This document shows positions 26,746-37,160 of a stretch of 64,000 bases of DNA, piece after piece (position 1 is the first letter of the stretch; the number at the start of each line of letters is the position of its first letter). The notes below the pieces were generated by a model. The model made no database searches and had not been told where the DNA came from. It saw only the letters and a list, made by a program, of their open reading frames with translations. A program made the position numbers and the translations under genes. Location: the NCBI GenBank assembly GCA_030041545.1, contig JASHNQ010000007.1, positions 1 through 64,000 on the forward strand, written 5' to 3'. The stretch comes from a candidate division FCPU426 bacterium. GTDB lineage: Bacteria; Oederibacteriota; Muellerivitia; Muellerivitales; Muellerivitaceae.

Positions 26746-28296
26746 TTGACCCAGCCAATCCCAAGCGGTCGCTGGCTCACCGTGACAGTCCTGGCCCTGG
26801 CGGCCAGTCTGATCGTATTGGAGCGCGGCCACACCTATTCCGAACCCCTGGAAAGGGACATCACCACCTACGGGGTCATCGGGGAGGAACTGTTGAAGGG
26901 CCGTGCCCTGTACTCCGACCTCTGGGACCACAAGCCGCCCGCCATCCATTTCACTTTCGCCGCCGCCGAGGCGCTGGTTGGGGAAGGCCCCCTCGCCGTC
27001 TTCCTGCTGAATATCCTCGCGGCTTTGGCGGTCCTGGCGGGGCTCTATCAGTGCGGAAAAAACCTGGGCGGCCGGGCCGGAGGCCTTTGGGCGGCGGTGA
27101 CCTGGGCGGTGGTCTCCGGAGACCTCTTCCTCCAAGCCAACCAGCCCAACGTGGAATTATTCCTCAACGCCTTTCAAACCTGGATCTTCGCGCTGTGGCT
27201 TTCCGCCGGCGCGAAAAACCCAAAACTCCGACGATGGGTATGGATCGGCATTCTGGCCGCCGCCGCTTTCCTCTATAAACCCTTCTCGGGTTTGGAGATT
27301 CTGCTCCTCGGGGGCGCCTGCCTTCTTCTCAGCGTCAATTCTTCCCAAAGCCGCACGGCTTTAAAACAATTCGGCACCGTTCTCGCCTGCCTTTGGGCCG
27401 CCTGGGCCTTGTGTTTGGGATGGTTTTATGGGAAGGGGAACTTGGACGATTTTTGGAACGCTGTTGTTAACTACAACTTTTATTACAGCGGCTACCAGGG
27501 AGCTTCCTTTTGGGGGTTCTTCCGGGACATCGGCGCCCAAGCCCTGGGGATATCCACCTTGGCCTGGCTTATACTTCTCTTAATCCTGGGATGCGTCGGC
27601 GCCTTCCTTGCGCGGGGGAACAAGGAAGCGAGAAACCCTTGGTTGTTGTGGGGCGCATTCCTGATCGCCGCGGAATTGGAAGTTGTCAGCACGGGACGGT
27701 TCTTCGCCCATTACGACCAACTGCTGATGCCTCCACTCATCCTGGGGGCCGCTTGGGGTGTCACTGCCGTGAGCGAAAGGATGGGCAACAAGAGATGGAG
27801 TTGCTTGCCGGGTGCCGCCTTATTGGCCTTCCTGATCTTCCACGAGGCGCCTTTTTACCGCCTAACGCCCGAGCAATGGGCCGACCGGAAATACGCGGAC
27901 GGGCCGGTTTTCGCGGAAGCCACCCAATTAGGCCACGAGTTGGATGGGATGCTGAAGCCCGGCGAGACCTTCTACGAATGGGGCAACGAAACCGAACTTT
28001 ATTTCGCCAGCCACCGCTCTCCCCCCAGCGGCGTGTTTTACAGCTATCCCCTACTGAACAATCCCCTGGCCTTAGAACTTTCCCAGCGCGCCGTGAAGGA
28101 CCTGGAAAAAGCGAGGCCGGAGATCGTCGTCCTCAACACGGCTTATTACCTGTCGGGGGACTTGTACCAAAGGCACCCGGTCCTTCTTTGGGTCCGCGAA
28201 AACTACCGGCCCTTCCCCCAAAATCCCTCCCGAGGCCCCTTTCTCCTGTTGGCGCTCAAGGGCGGGAGCCTGGAACAAAGGCTGGCCCGGCCCTAA
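26746..28296 (+). CDS. GT-C-type membrane glycosyltransferase-like protein (different family)
   Basis: This 516-residue polytopic protein starts at TTG 26746 after GAAGGA, one base beyond the CDF stop. The first loop has ERDITTYGVIGEELLKG then LYSDLWDHKPP, the D-H-KPP signature of a GT39-related subfamily distinct from the array paralogues. A soluble tail includes FYEWGNETELYFASHR. It lacks the C-terminal GPG/FNAARNP blocks of the array. It is probably a lipid-linked-sugar glycosyltransferase; substrate unknown. It is convergent with paralogue E, 9 bp apart. Confidence 0.65.
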   Translation: MTQPIPSGRWLTVTVLALAASLIVLERGHTYSEPLERDITTYGVIGEELLKGRALYSDLWDHKPPAIHFTFAAAEALVGEGPLAVFLLNILAALAVLAGLYQCGKNLGGRAGGLWAAVTWAVVSGDLFLQANQPNVELFLNAFQTWIFALWLSAGAKNPKLRRWVWIGILAAAAFLYKPFSGLEILLLGGACLLLSVNSSQSRTALKQFGTVLACLWAAWALCLGWFYGKGNLDDFWNAVVNYNFYYSGYQGASFWGFFRDIGAQALGISTLAWLILLLILGCVGAFLARGNKEARNPWLLWGAFLIAAELEVVSTGRFFAHYDQLLMPPLILGAAWGVTAVSERMGNKRWSCLPGAALLAFLIFHEAPFYRLTPEQWADRKYADGPVFAEATQLGHELDGMLKPGETFYEWGNETELYFASHRSPPSGVFYSYPLLNNPLALELSQRAVKDLEKARPEIVVLNTAYYLSGDLYQRHPVLLWVRENYRPFPQNPSRGPFLLLALKGGSLEQRLARP

Positions 28297-28305
28297 AACC
28301 GAACC

Positions 28306-30438
28306 CTATTTCTTCAGCGGCGGGGAAGCTTTCCCCAAGGCCTCCAGGATTTCCAGGTTGTCGGCGGCACGGGTGAGGTTGACCGGGCACTGGACAGCCT
28401 TCTCAAAGGCGTCCCGGGCGTCCCGGACATCCCCGCCCATGAGTTGAAGCGCCCCCAGTTCGTTATAAAAAAGGGCCGTGGGATAACCTTGCTTTAACTC
28501 CTCTTGCACGGCATGCAGGGCCCTGGGGTAATGCAAGGCCGTATTCTTGTCCCCATAAGCCATTTCCCATCCCTGGAAGTTAAAGACCCATTCCCAATAA
28601 ATGGATTCAAGGAAAAGGTCTCCTTCAAATAACGGGTACACCCGATCCAATTGGGTAAAAACCGACGACCGGTCGCCGTTCTCCGGCAGGTTCGCCGCCG
28701 CCCAAGTGATGTCCCTCAAGGCCTGGTCGGCACGCCGCCAAGCTTCGAGGGTTTTCTCCCGTTCCTGATCCAGGGGAATGATGCCCAGGACCAGGTTGGC
28801 ACCCTGCAGGTCGGGATTTTGCCGGTCGTAAAGGTCAAACCATCCGGACCCCGGAAACCGCCGCTCCAAAAAAGGCCGGTCATGGGCATCCACCACCACC
28901 GCCATCCACCGGACCCGGCCCCTGTCCAAATGGGGGTTGACGGTGGGATTAAATGTATAGGTCGCCACGGCCAGCGTCAGATCCGAGATATGGGGCCGCA
29001 GCTCAAACAACAAATCGCCCGGCCCCTCCTGGAGGGCCTGGGCGCGAAGGATGGGAAAGCCCTTGGCGAAAGCACTGGTGGAGGGCTGATAGGTCCGAAG
29101 GGTTTGATGGAGGTCGAACAACAGCAGGCAAGGCAGCGCGACGGCCAGGGCCCAGGCTCTCTTCGGCGCCGGAAAGCCAAGAAGCAGCCGTGCGGCGCCC
29201 AGGGCCGTCACCAGCAAGAGAAGTGGAAGGACCTGGATGTCGCGAAAAAGGTCGAAACCCCTCGTCGTCCACCCCGGCGCCATCAACAGGAAAAACGCGC
29301 CGGCCAGCAGGACGGCCCAGGCCTTCTTCCGGTGGCGCCAAGCCTCCAGGACCCCCAAGAAGAAACAGGCCCCCTCCAGGGGGTTCAGGACCCCGCCCGA
29401 CACCGGGCCGTAGCCGTTCTGGAGGTCGCAGCCCCAAAAAAGAACGGTGAAATTGGAAAGGGAATCCGTACATTGGCGCAGGACGTCCACTTTCCCGCTG
29501 AAAGCCCATAACTGGCGGATATGCACGCCGTTGTGGTAGTGGATCCAAACCCAGACGAACAAAAAACAGGAAGCCGCCACGGGCGCCAGGTAAAGGGCGA
29601 GGGAGGAACCGGCCGGTCTTTTTTTTGGCAAGAGGAGGAAAATCACGGCGCCGCTCACCGCCAGGGCCACCACGGGCCAGGAAATGGCCGCCCAAAAACC
29701 CACGGCCACGCAGGTGCCCACCACCAAGGGCACCCAGCCCGGCGGCGGGCTGGAGGGCCGTTTCGCCCAAACCGCCAGGAAGGCCAAAGTCAAGTATTCC
29801 CAAAAAACCAGTAGGACCAGGTACTGGCAAAACCGGCTGACGTAAAGGGACCAAAAGTTAACGGCCGCCAGGAAGACCCCCAGGAAGGCGAAGGAGGTGG
29901 AAAAGAGGCGCCGGGCGGTGACCCAGGCCAGGACGAGAGCGGCGATGGAAAGGAGTTTCGGGTAAAGCCAGAGGGCGGTCAGGGAAGGGGGAACCAAGCG
30001 GTCATAAAACGCCATAATCCAATTGAAGAGGGGCGGGTGTTGGGAGGGGGGGAAGAGAAAAATCCAGCGCCACCGGTTCAGGAGCTCCACCGAATGATAA
30101 GCGTCCAGGCTGTCGTCCCAGGTGGGCCAGTTCCCCGGCACCGCCATGAGTCCCAGGCCAATCGCCGCCCCCAAACCCACGACGGCCGGCCCCAGCCAAG
30201 GGGGGGGAGGGGGGAGGATCTCCGTCCGGAAAAGAGCCTTTTCCTTGGGTCCGGCAGGCTCCGTGAAAAATAAGGCTAATAGCATGGGTAGCAAAACGCC
30301 CAAAAGGAAAACCCAAAGTTTCACCGTTAGGCCCAAGGGACCATAGAAAAGAAGGGCGTTGGCGCCGGTGAAGACCGCGAAATAAACCCAAGCCCGGGCG
30401 GGATAGGGGATGCCGGGGAAATCCTTCTTCAGGCTCAT
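28306..30438 (-). CDS. GT39/ArnT-like glycosyltransferase, array paralogue E
   Basis: The start ATG at 30438 lies in an ATGA overlap with the stop of paralogue F upstream. The 710 residues carry the acidic pair in NWPTWDDS (Asp108-Asp109), the mid block GGVLNPLEGACFFLG, the C-terminal GPGDLLFEL, YTFNPTVNP, VRWMAVVVDAH and RRFPGSGW, and a terminal TPR-like segment (LFYNELGALQLMGGDVRDARDAFEKAV). It is the last gene of the presumed 28.3-44.1 kb operon. Role as for the other copies; acceptor unknown. Confidence 0.7.
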   Translation of the reverse strand: MSLKKDFPGIPYPARAWVYFAVFTGANALLFYGPLGLTVKLWVFLLGVLLPMLLALFFTEPAGPKEKALFRTEILPPPPPWLGPAVVGLGAAIGLGLMAVPGNWPTWDDSLDAYHSVELLNRWRWIFLFPPSQHPPLFNWIMAFYDRLVPPSLTALWLYPKLLSIAALVLAWVTARRLFSTSFAFLGVFLAAVNFWSLYVSRFCQYLVLLVFWEYLTLAFLAVWAKRPSSPPPGWVPLVVGTCVAVGFWAAISWPVVALAVSGAVIFLLLPKKRPAGSSLALYLAPVAASCFLFVWVWIHYHNGVHIRQLWAFSGKVDVLRQCTDSLSNFTVLFWGCDLQNGYGPVSGGVLNPLEGACFFLGVLEAWRHRKKAWAVLLAGAFFLLMAPGWTTRGFDLFRDIQVLPLLLLVTALGAARLLLGFPAPKRAWALAVALPCLLLFDLHQTLRTYQPSTSAFAKGFPILRAQALQEGPGDLLFELRPHISDLTLAVATYTFNPTVNPHLDRGRVRWMAVVVDAHDRPFLERRFPGSGWFDLYDRQNPDLQGANLVLGIIPLDQEREKTLEAWRRADQALRDITWAAANLPENGDRSSVFTQLDRVYPLFEGDLFLESIYWEWVFNFQGWEMAYGDKNTALHYPRALHAVQEELKQGYPTALFYNELGALQLMGGDVRDARDAFEKAVQCPVNLTRAADNLEILEALGKASPPLKK

Positions 30439-32594
30439 GAACCGGGCTCCTTTCCAGGACGGTCGGATTTCCTCATGGACTGAAGGATTTTCAGGTTTTC
30501 CGCCGCGGGGGTCAGGTTCAGGGGGGAATGGACGGCCTCCTCGAAGGCCCAGCGGGCCTTGGCGTAGTCCCCGGTGAGCGCGTAACAGGACCCCAGCTCG
30601 TTGTAGAAATAAGCGGTGGGGTAACCCTCCTTCAACGCCCGCTGGAGCGCCTCGACAGCCCCGGGCAAGTGGGCCTTCGCGTCCTCCTGGTCGTAGCGGT
30701 TTTCCCAACTGAGGCCCGAATAAACCAGGTCCCAATAACAGGAACGCAGGAAGGGGTCCTGGGGAAGCGCGGGAAGCTCCCGCGACAAAAGGGAAAGGGC
30801 CTCCACCCTTCCCCGCGCCAAGGGCAGGCCCATGACGGGCGCGACTATTTCATTGAGGCGCCGGTCCGTTTCCACCCAAGCGGCGAGGGCCGGCCGGTTT
30901 CCGAGCGCCAAGGGAACCACCATCAGCATCAATCCCCCGTTGAAGTCGTCCCGCGCTGCGGACGCCACGTTGGAAAGCCAGACAAATTTCGCCTCCGGAT
31001 AGCGCCTGGCCAGGAAAGGCTCGTAATGCGCGTTGGCCACCACCGCCAGCCAACCGGCATCCGCCTTGGACAGGCGCGGGTTTTCCGCCGCGTTGAAGGG
31101 ATAGCTGGCGACCTCCAGCGATCGGTCGAAGGTGTAAAGGTCGTTGCTGAAGGAAGTCAAAACCAAACCCGGCCCGCTTTGGCGCTGGACCTGGTTGAGG
31201 ATTTGGAAGGCCTGGGCGTTTTCAGCCGTCTTCTGTTTCCCTAAAAGGTCCGCCATGAAACCATGGAAACGCATGAGATGGGTGACATCCAGGGCCGTGG
31301 AAAGGGCCAGGAAGAGGCCCAGGAAAACCACGGTGGGGCGGGGCTTCCAACGCTCCACCAGGCTCGCGCATCCCAGGGCGGCCGCGAAGGTCAAGAGGGG
31401 CAAGACCTGGATTTCCCGGACATCCGTGAGGTTGTTGGTCAGGAAGGCCGGCAGGAAAAACAACGGGAGGCCCAGGAAAAAGGCGCGGGCCTCGGGCTTT
31501 TGCCTCGCGCGGAAAAGTTCCAGGACTCCCACTAAAAAGGCCGCCCCCATCAGGGGGTTGAAAAATCCTCCCCAAACGGGGCCGTAGTAAAAATCCCTGG
31601 CGCCGCAGCCCCAAAGGAAGGACGCCAGTTCGCGGGAGGTATTTTGGGCCTGGAGCAGCCAGTCGTTCCCTTTTCTCAGGCTCAGCAGTGTTTGGAAGTA
31701 GCTTCCATAATCCTGGAGCGGGAAGCGTAGCCCCAAGGGAATCCCGGAGATCATCACCGGAACGAAGAGGGACAAAAGGGAAGGCAGGGGCCTTTCCTTC
31801 GCCTTCAGGAGGGAGGCTATCGCGATAAGTGAAATCCAAAGGGCCACGAGGGGCCAGGCGAAATAGGTGTAAAACCCCGTACCCAACACCAGGCCGAGGA
31901 GGGCCCAGGAGCTTTGGCGGGCCTGGGCCGGAGCTTTCAAGGCCATGCCCAGGGCCCCCAGGGCCAGGTATTCCCAAAGCACCAACAGGCCCCCCTGGTG
32001 GGAGATTCTCGCGAAGAAAAGAGCCCAAAAGGAAAATCCCACCAAAAGAAGGTAAAGAAGGGAAAAGGACTTGGAGAAGAAAGCCCGCGCGGCGGCATAG
32101 GCGGCGGGGAGGGTTAGAAAAGAAAGGAAGATGGGCTCCAGGCGGATCGCGGCCAGGAAAGAACCGAGGCCCTTGTATAAGAAGAAAAGAAGCCAAATGA
32201 AAAAAGGGGGAAGGTGGCTCCAGTGGAAAAAAGGGACCCAGGACCAATGCTGGTCCAGCCTCATGGCGTAATAGCCGTTGATGGCCTCATCATTGAGGGG
32301 CCAAGGGATGAAAGTAAGGGGCTGGAAAGACCGCAAGGCCAGCATGCCCGCGCCCAGGAGCAGCCACAGCCAGGGGAAGGGGGACGGCAACCCTTCCACC
32401 CCCAGGATGGCCGGCGGGGCATCGGCGAAAAGGTCCGGGCGATAAAAGCCGAGACCCAAGGGCAGGAGGATACCGAAAAGACCGATCCAAAGCTTCCCCA
32501 CCAGGGGCCAGGGAGCATAGGAAAGCAAGGCGTTGGAAGAAGCAAAAAGGGAAAACCAGATCCAGCGCCGGAGCCGGAAAGAAACGTTTTTCAT
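30435..32594 (-). CDS. GT39/ArnT-like glycosyltransferase, array paralogue F
   Basis: The start ATG at 32594 overlaps the stop of paralogue G (ATGA). The 719 residues carry PWPLNDEAINGYYAM with the full Asp102-Glu103 pair, mid block WGGFFNPLMGAAFLVG, and C-terminal GPGLVLTSF, YPFNAAENP, GWLAVVANAHYEPFLARRYP and FLRSCYWDL. A clear TPR follows (YFYNELGSCYALTGDYAKARWAFEEAV). With its intact acidic pair it is a good candidate for an active transferase. Confidence 0.72.
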   Translation of the reverse strand: MKNVSFRLRRWIWFSLFASSNALLSYAPWPLVGKLWIGLFGILLPLGLGFYRPDLFADAPPAILGVEGLPSPFPWLWLLLGAGMLALRSFQPLTFIPWPLNDEAINGYYAMRLDQHWSWVPFFHWSHLPPFFIWLLFFLYKGLGSFLAAIRLEPIFLSFLTLPAAYAAARAFFSKSFSLLYLLLVGFSFWALFFARISHQGGLLVLWEYLALGALGMALKAPAQARQSSWALLGLVLGTGFYTYFAWPLVALWISLIAIASLLKAKERPLPSLLSLFVPVMISGIPLGLRFPLQDYGSYFQTLLSLRKGNDWLLQAQNTSRELASFLWGCGARDFYYGPVWGGFFNPLMGAAFLVGVLELFRARQKPEARAFFLGLPLFFLPAFLTNNLTDVREIQVLPLLTFAAALGCASLVERWKPRPTVVFLGLFLALSTALDVTHLMRFHGFMADLLGKQKTAENAQAFQILNQVQRQSGPGLVLTSFSNDLYTFDRSLEVASYPFNAAENPRLSKADAGWLAVVANAHYEPFLARRYPEAKFVWLSNVASAARDDFNGGLMLMVVPLALGNRPALAAWVETDRRLNEIVAPVMGLPLARGRVEALSLLSRELPALPQDPFLRSCYWDLVYSGLSWENRYDQEDAKAHLPGAVEALQRALKEGYPTAYFYNELGSCYALTGDYAKARWAFEEAVHSPLNLTPAAENLKILQSMRKSDRPGKEPGS

Positions 32595-34912
32595 GGCTTG
32601 GGGCCCGGCGTGGGCCGGCCTCCGGTGGAGGCCGCTTGGGTTTGAAGCCATTGGACCAATTCGGGAGGGGCGGGATCCTCGGGGGTCAGCCGCCCAGCCT
32701 GTTGGGCGGCCCAAAGGGCCTGGCTGAAATTCCTTAAGCGCGCCTCCGACAGCAGCAACTGTTTGTAAAGCTTGGGCGATTCATAGCCCGTTTGGAGGGC
32801 AAGGTGGAAGGCTTGCACCGCCCGCCGGTCGTCCCGCCGGAAATCCTGGTCATCCTCCCCCAGTCTTTCCCAAAAATAACCCTCCCTCCAGCGCAGTTCG
32901 GGGATGGAACCGCATATCCGGATTTCCCGTTCCAGGCACTGGATGGCGTCCTGTCCATACCGGGAATCCTTGTCCTCCAGGTCGGCCAGCTTTTCCCAAA
33001 AGCAGGATTCCAAGAAGGAATCGCCCTGGAAGTAGGGCGCTTTGGGTTTCAGCCACCGGATGGCAGGGCCTTCATCGGGATGGTCGCTATGATAGGGCAT
33101 CAGGCCGAAAAGGCCCTGGATTTGGCGGTGTGCTTCCAGCCATTTTTGGACGACAGGGCCGGAGGATCCATCCAATGGCAGGAGGTACAAGGTAAGGTTA
33201 CCCTCCAGGTTCGGCAGGCCCCCGGAAAGCGGGTAGCTTTGGGAACGGGGAAAACAGCGGGATAGGTAGGGGCGAAAGGAATCGTCCAACAAGACGCCCG
33301 CCCAACGGGCTTTGTTCGGGTCCAGCGTCGGATTCCGGGCCGCGTTGAAGGGATAAGCGGCCACTCCAAGGGACTGGTCGAAAATGTCCGGTATGAATTC
33401 CGTGAGGACGATCCCGGGGCCTTCCTGGGCCTGGACCTGGTTCAATATTTGAAAGGCGCGGTACCGCTTGGCCGATTTGGAGTCCTGGGAATGGAGGCCG
33501 GGGATGGCCCACTGGTGGTAAGGACCCAGCAAATGATGGGCGTCGAGTGAAAAGGAGGCGAGACCAAAGAGGGCCAGGACGGCCCCCTTCCACCGGCCCG
33601 GACATCTTCGAAGGAGTTCTTGGGTCCCCCAGGCGGTTACAAAAAGGCAGAAGGGCAGAAGTTCCACGAGCCGCATGAACTCCGCCGTGTTCGTGAGGGC
33701 CGAGGGTACCAGGTAAGCCAGGAAGAAGGCCAAGGAGGCCCAGAAAAGGGCGCGTTTGGGAAAGCCGGTGAAGGGCGGCGCTTCGACTCCACTTAAACAC
33801 GGCGTTCCTTGGTAAAGGTGGACCCCGCCCACTAAAAAGGCTGAACCCAAAATGGGATTGAGAAACCCTCCCCAAAGGGGCCCAAAATCGAAATAGGAAT
33901 GGTTCAAGGATCCCCATAAAAAGACCGTGAAATAGGAAAGGGAGGTGGAAAGCTGCCGGTCCCAGGGAACCCGGTGGCCGTAAGCCATGTAATCGTGGAG
34001 ATGTCCCGCCTGGAGGCTGTCCATCCAAAGGGGAGCCAAAGGCGCCGCAAGCAACCCCAGCGGCGCTAAAAGGAGGATCGAAAGGAACAAGGCCGGGAAC
34101 CGGTTTTTCCCGCTCCAGAGAAGCCCCAGGGCCAGGAAGGTCATCCAACCGATGGCAGGGAAGGCCATGACCGAGGTGTAAAACCCCAATCCCAAGCAAA
34201 AACCCAAGGCCAGTGCCGCCAACCGCGAGGGAGCCTGGTGAAGAGAATGCAGGAACCGTCCCAGGAAGCCCAAGGCCGTCAATTCCCAAACCAACCAAAG
34301 ACCGGTCCCCAGGCAGAACCGCCCCAAATAAACGGGCCAGAAACTAAACGCCAGAATTCCGAGGAAAATAAGTGAAAAAGAACTGGGAAAATACTGCCGG
34401 CAGGCCCAGTAGCCCAAAGGCAATATCAAGATGGAGAGTACCGCTGGGAAAAGCCACAACGATACCAGGGAGGGTTGAAAAATTTTAAACCAAAGGGCCA
34501 GGAGCCAGTAAAAAGGGAAAGGGATTTTTTCCTGAGAATAAACCATTTGAAACGACCAATGCTGCATCTGGTTCAGGGCGTCATAAGCACTGTAGGCGTC
34601 GTCCCACATGGGCCAGACTGGAAGGGAAACGAGGCGATAAAGCCTTACCCCCACCGCCAAAGCACCCCCGAGGATCCAGATCCAGGGTTTGAAACCGAAA
34701 GGCAGCCCGGGTTTGCCACCTCCGGCTGGGAAGGATTCGGCCTTGAGGAAAGCGGCCAACCCGAGGGGAAGCAAGATGCCCCCCAGGATGATCCAAAGCT
34801 TTGAGGCCAACAGCAGATGTCCATAGGAAAGCGCCGCGTTCGAGGCCACGAAAAGAAGGAAAAGAACCCATGCCCCGGAGAGGCCCTGGAAGCTGCCATT
34901 TTCGCTTTTCAT
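32591..34912 (-). CDS. GT39/ArnT-like glycosyltransferase, array paralogue G
   Basis: The start ATG at 34912 overlaps the stop of the broken tenth paralogue (ATGA). At 773 residues this is the longest copy because its C-terminal helical part is extended. Acidic pair WPMWDDAY (Asp104-Asp105), mid block WGGFLNPILGSAFLVG, C-terminal GPGIVLTEFIPD, YPFNAARNP, ARWAGVLLD, FLESCFWEKLADL and EIRICGS. A short stretch GTPCLSGVEAPPFTG (near 33790) looks like translated repeat DNA. It is the closest relative of the remnant at 34909-35350. Confidence 0.72.
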   Translation of the reverse strand: MKSENGSFQGLSGAWVLFLLFVASNAALSYGHLLLASKLWIILGGILLPLGLAAFLKAESFPAGGGKPGLPFGFKPWIWILGGALAVGVRLYRLVSLPVWPMWDDAYSAYDALNQMQHWSFQMVYSQEKIPFPFYWLLALWFKIFQPSLVSLWLFPAVLSILILPLGYWACRQYFPSSFSLIFLGILAFSFWPVYLGRFCLGTGLWLVWELTALGFLGRFLHSLHQAPSRLAALALGFCLGLGFYTSVMAFPAIGWMTFLALGLLWSGKNRFPALFLSILLLAPLGLLAAPLAPLWMDSLQAGHLHDYMAYGHRVPWDRQLSTSLSYFTVFLWGSLNHSYFDFGPLWGGFLNPILGSAFLVGGVHLYQGTPCLSGVEAPPFTGFPKRALFWASLAFFLAYLVPSALTNTAEFMRLVELLPFCLFVTAWGTQELLRRCPGRWKGAVLALFGLASFSLDAHHLLGPYHQWAIPGLHSQDSKSAKRYRAFQILNQVQAQEGPGIVLTEFIPDIFDQSLGVAAYPFNAARNPTLDPNKARWAGVLLDDSFRPYLSRCFPRSQSYPLSGGLPNLEGNLTLYLLPLDGSSGPVVQKWLEAHRQIQGLFGLMPYHSDHPDEGPAIRWLKPKAPYFQGDSFLESCFWEKLADLEDKDSRYGQDAIQCLEREIRICGSIPELRWREGYFWERLGEDDQDFRRDDRRAVQAFHLALQTGYESPKLYKQLLLSEARLRNFSQALWAAQQAGRLTPEDPAPPELVQWLQTQAASTGGRPTPGPKP

Positions 34913-35417
34913 GGGACCGCGCCTTTCCTTCCGGACCCCGCGGATAACCCCTGAAGCGCGGTTTGGCGCTCAAGCCATTGGATCATGGCCAGCGGCGGAG
35001 GGGATTGCGGGTCCAATTTCCGAGCCTGTTGGACCGCCCAGAGGGCCCGCCGGTAGTTTTTCCGTTCCATCTCCAACTGGGCCACCCGCTTGTAGATATT
35101 GGGCGATTCGTAGCCCGTTTGGAGGGCGTGGTCAAAGGCTTGAACAGCCTGGAGGTCGTCGTTTTAAACTTCTGATAGTGCTTGGCCAGCATTTCCAAGA
35201 AATTTCCCTCCCGTCATTTTAGATCGGGATCCGACCCGCAAATCCGGATTTGTTCCCCCAACCGTTCGATCGTTTCACCGCCGTACGGCGGACTTTTTTC
35301 CCCCCAATCGATCCATTTTTCCAAGTCGCAGGATTCCAGAAAGGTCTTGTTCATCTCCCCGGCTAGGTCGCCGCAAAGGGCGGGAAAGTCCACATTCCAG
35401 AATTCCGAAGGGGCCAT
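34909..35417 (-). pseudogene. 3' remnant of a tenth glycosyltransferase paralogue fused to a four-helix-gene fragment
   Basis: Reading from 35417, the first 24 codons (ending CGDLAGEMNKT) match the start of the four-helix-bundle gene at 37161-37514. At FLESCDLEKW the sequence switches to the C-terminal domain of paralogue G (FLESCFWEKL, EIRICGS). A TGA at 35214-35216 stands where G has Trp (KTGAREG against RWREG). A one-base shift follows near 35165, after which DDLQAVQAFDHALQTGYESP continues to a stop at 34909 that overlaps the G start by ATGA. It is not a working enzyme. Confidence 0.8.
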
Positions 35418-35552
35418 GGGCGTTTATTTTAAAACAGGGAAGCCCACGCCCGTAAGCCCCCAACACCCCGGCTCCTTGAAAGGTCATTCCGGTTTTTTTT
35501 CGGATATGATGGTAGCTGGACCTCCTTCCCAGAAAGGGGCTTTTCACCCAAT

Positions 35553-37127
35553 ATGACACCCTCCCGCGACTCCCAACAACTGGGAAAAACCCTCCCGGCG
35601 GGAATTTCCTCCTCATGCGCCCTTTTCCCGTTCTTGCTTTCCGGAATCATCGCCCTTGGGCTTTTTGCGTTGAAGCGCAACGTCGGCTTCGACCTGAGAG
35701 ATGGGGGCTTTCTTTGGTACGGGGTCCAGCGGACTTTTTCAGGGGAAATGCCGTTTCGGGATTTTAGGTCCTACGATCCGGGGCGCTATTACTGGGCCGC
35801 CCTTTGCTTCAGGTTTTTCGGACCGGGCCTGGTATCGCTCCGGTTCTCCGAATCCCTTTTCCAATGGCTAGGGCTTTTTCTGGGGCTCCTGGCGGCCCAG
35901 CGGGCCACCTCCTCGCGCCTGGAACTGGCCGCCCTGGGGGTTGTGCTCGCACTCTGGATGGACCCGGACTATAAATATTTTGACTTCGCTATTCCCTGCG
36001 CCGCCGTTTACGCGGGGTTGAGACTTCTGGAGAAGGCCGACGGATGGAGTTGCTGGGCCGCCGGGGCGGCGGCGGGTTTGGCGTCTTTTTTAGGCCGCAA
36101 CCACGGTCTTTACCTGTTGATCGCCTTCAGCTTTTTATTCCTGGCCCTTTCACTCCGGGATGGATTTTCCGGCAGGAAAGGCGGGCTTTATTTGACGGGC
36201 CTGCTTTGTGGAGCCCTGCCCCTGGCTGGAATGGTTGGGGCAAGTCCGGGTTTCCGGGAAGGCTGGCTCCGGTCCACCCTCCCCATTCTCCGGTCGGGCC
36301 AAACGAACCTCTCCCTCCCCATCCCCTGGCCTTGGATCCATTTCCAGGGTGGGCTGAATCCCATGGATTGGGCCGATACCGCCTTGGTTTTTTTCACCAT
36401 TGGCGTGCCCTTGGCCCTCTTGTACTGGGCTGTCCAATCTTTCCGGCGGCTGGGAAGGGGCGGGTTTAATCCCCTGTTAGCGGCTTGCGCTTTCACCGGC
36501 CTGCCTTACCTCCATTATTATTTTTCACGGGCGGATTACGAACATTTGGGCGCGGCGATGGGTCCCTTCTGGATCGCGGCTTTCTCCCAATGGGGCTCCA
36601 GGCCCCGCACCCGCCTTTTGGCGGCGACCCTGGCCTTGGTGGTCACCCTGGCTTCCGCCTGCGTCGAATCGGGTTTCTACTTTTATTGGGACGCAAAGGC
36701 CTACTGGCCCGTTACGGTGACCCTGGACCGGGACGTCATCCAGTCCATGCCCCCACAAGCTGTTCTCATGGACCTCGCCCAGGCGGTGAAGGTCCGGCTC
36801 CCGCCCGGGGAAACTTTTTTAGCCTATCCCCATTTGCCCGGACTTTACGCCGCCTGCGGCTTGAAGTCCCCCACCTGGGAGATTTACAACCTTTTGCCTG
36901 AATCCAAGGAAGAACAGGGGCAAATGATCCGGGACATCCAAAAAGTCCATGTCCACTGGGCCTTCCTCGATAATGAGGCGGTCGACGGGAGGAACGACTT
37001 GCGGTTCCAGAACACCAACCCGGTTTTTTGCGCGTACCTTTTGTCCCATTTTGCGCAGGTGAAAATCCCATGCCTTCCGCCCGACTACTACCTTTTCAGG
37101 GAAGCGGGGTCCCAGCCGGGTTTTTAA
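35553..37127 (+). CDS. Polytopic membrane protein, GT-C/GT39-like, plus-strand gene in the broken paralogue
   Basis: The 524 residues have about 10 spans and a first loop GFDLRDGGFLWYGV then DFRSYDPGRYYW, resembling the D-x-YDPGR loop of a GT39-like family that is not the array family. A soluble tail (about 400-524) contains GETFLAYPHLPGLYAACGL. It lacks the array C-terminal blocks. It is oriented against the surrounding genes and occupies the space where the tenth paralogue's body should be. Function unknown; membrane glycosyl transfer is inferred only from the loop. Confidence 0.55.
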   Translation: MTPSRDSQQLGKTLPAGISSSCALFPFLLSGIIALGLFALKRNVGFDLRDGGFLWYGVQRTFSGEMPFRDFRSYDPGRYYWAALCFRFFGPGLVSLRFSESLFQWLGLFLGLLAAQRATSSRLELAALGVVLALWMDPDYKYFDFAIPCAAVYAGLRLLEKADGWSCWAAGAAAGLASFLGRNHGLYLLIAFSFLFLALSLRDGFSGRKGGLYLTGLLCGALPLAGMVGASPGFREGWLRSTLPILRSGQTNLSLPIPWPWIHFQGGLNPMDWADTALVFFTIGVPLALLYWAVQSFRRLGRGGFNPLLAACAFTGLPYLHYYFSRADYEHLGAAMGPFWIAAFSQWGSRPRTRLLAATLALVVTLASACVESGFYFYWDAKAYWPVTVTLDRDVIQSMPPQAVLMDLAQAVKVRLPPGETFLAYPHLPGLYAACGLKSPTWEIYNLLPESKEEQGQMIRDIQKVHVHWAFLDNEAVDGRNDLRFQNTNPVFCAYLLSHFAQVKIPCLPPDYYLFREAGSQPGF

Positions 37128-37160
37128 AGGTCGACGGGCACCGCCTTCAAGGGATCGGGC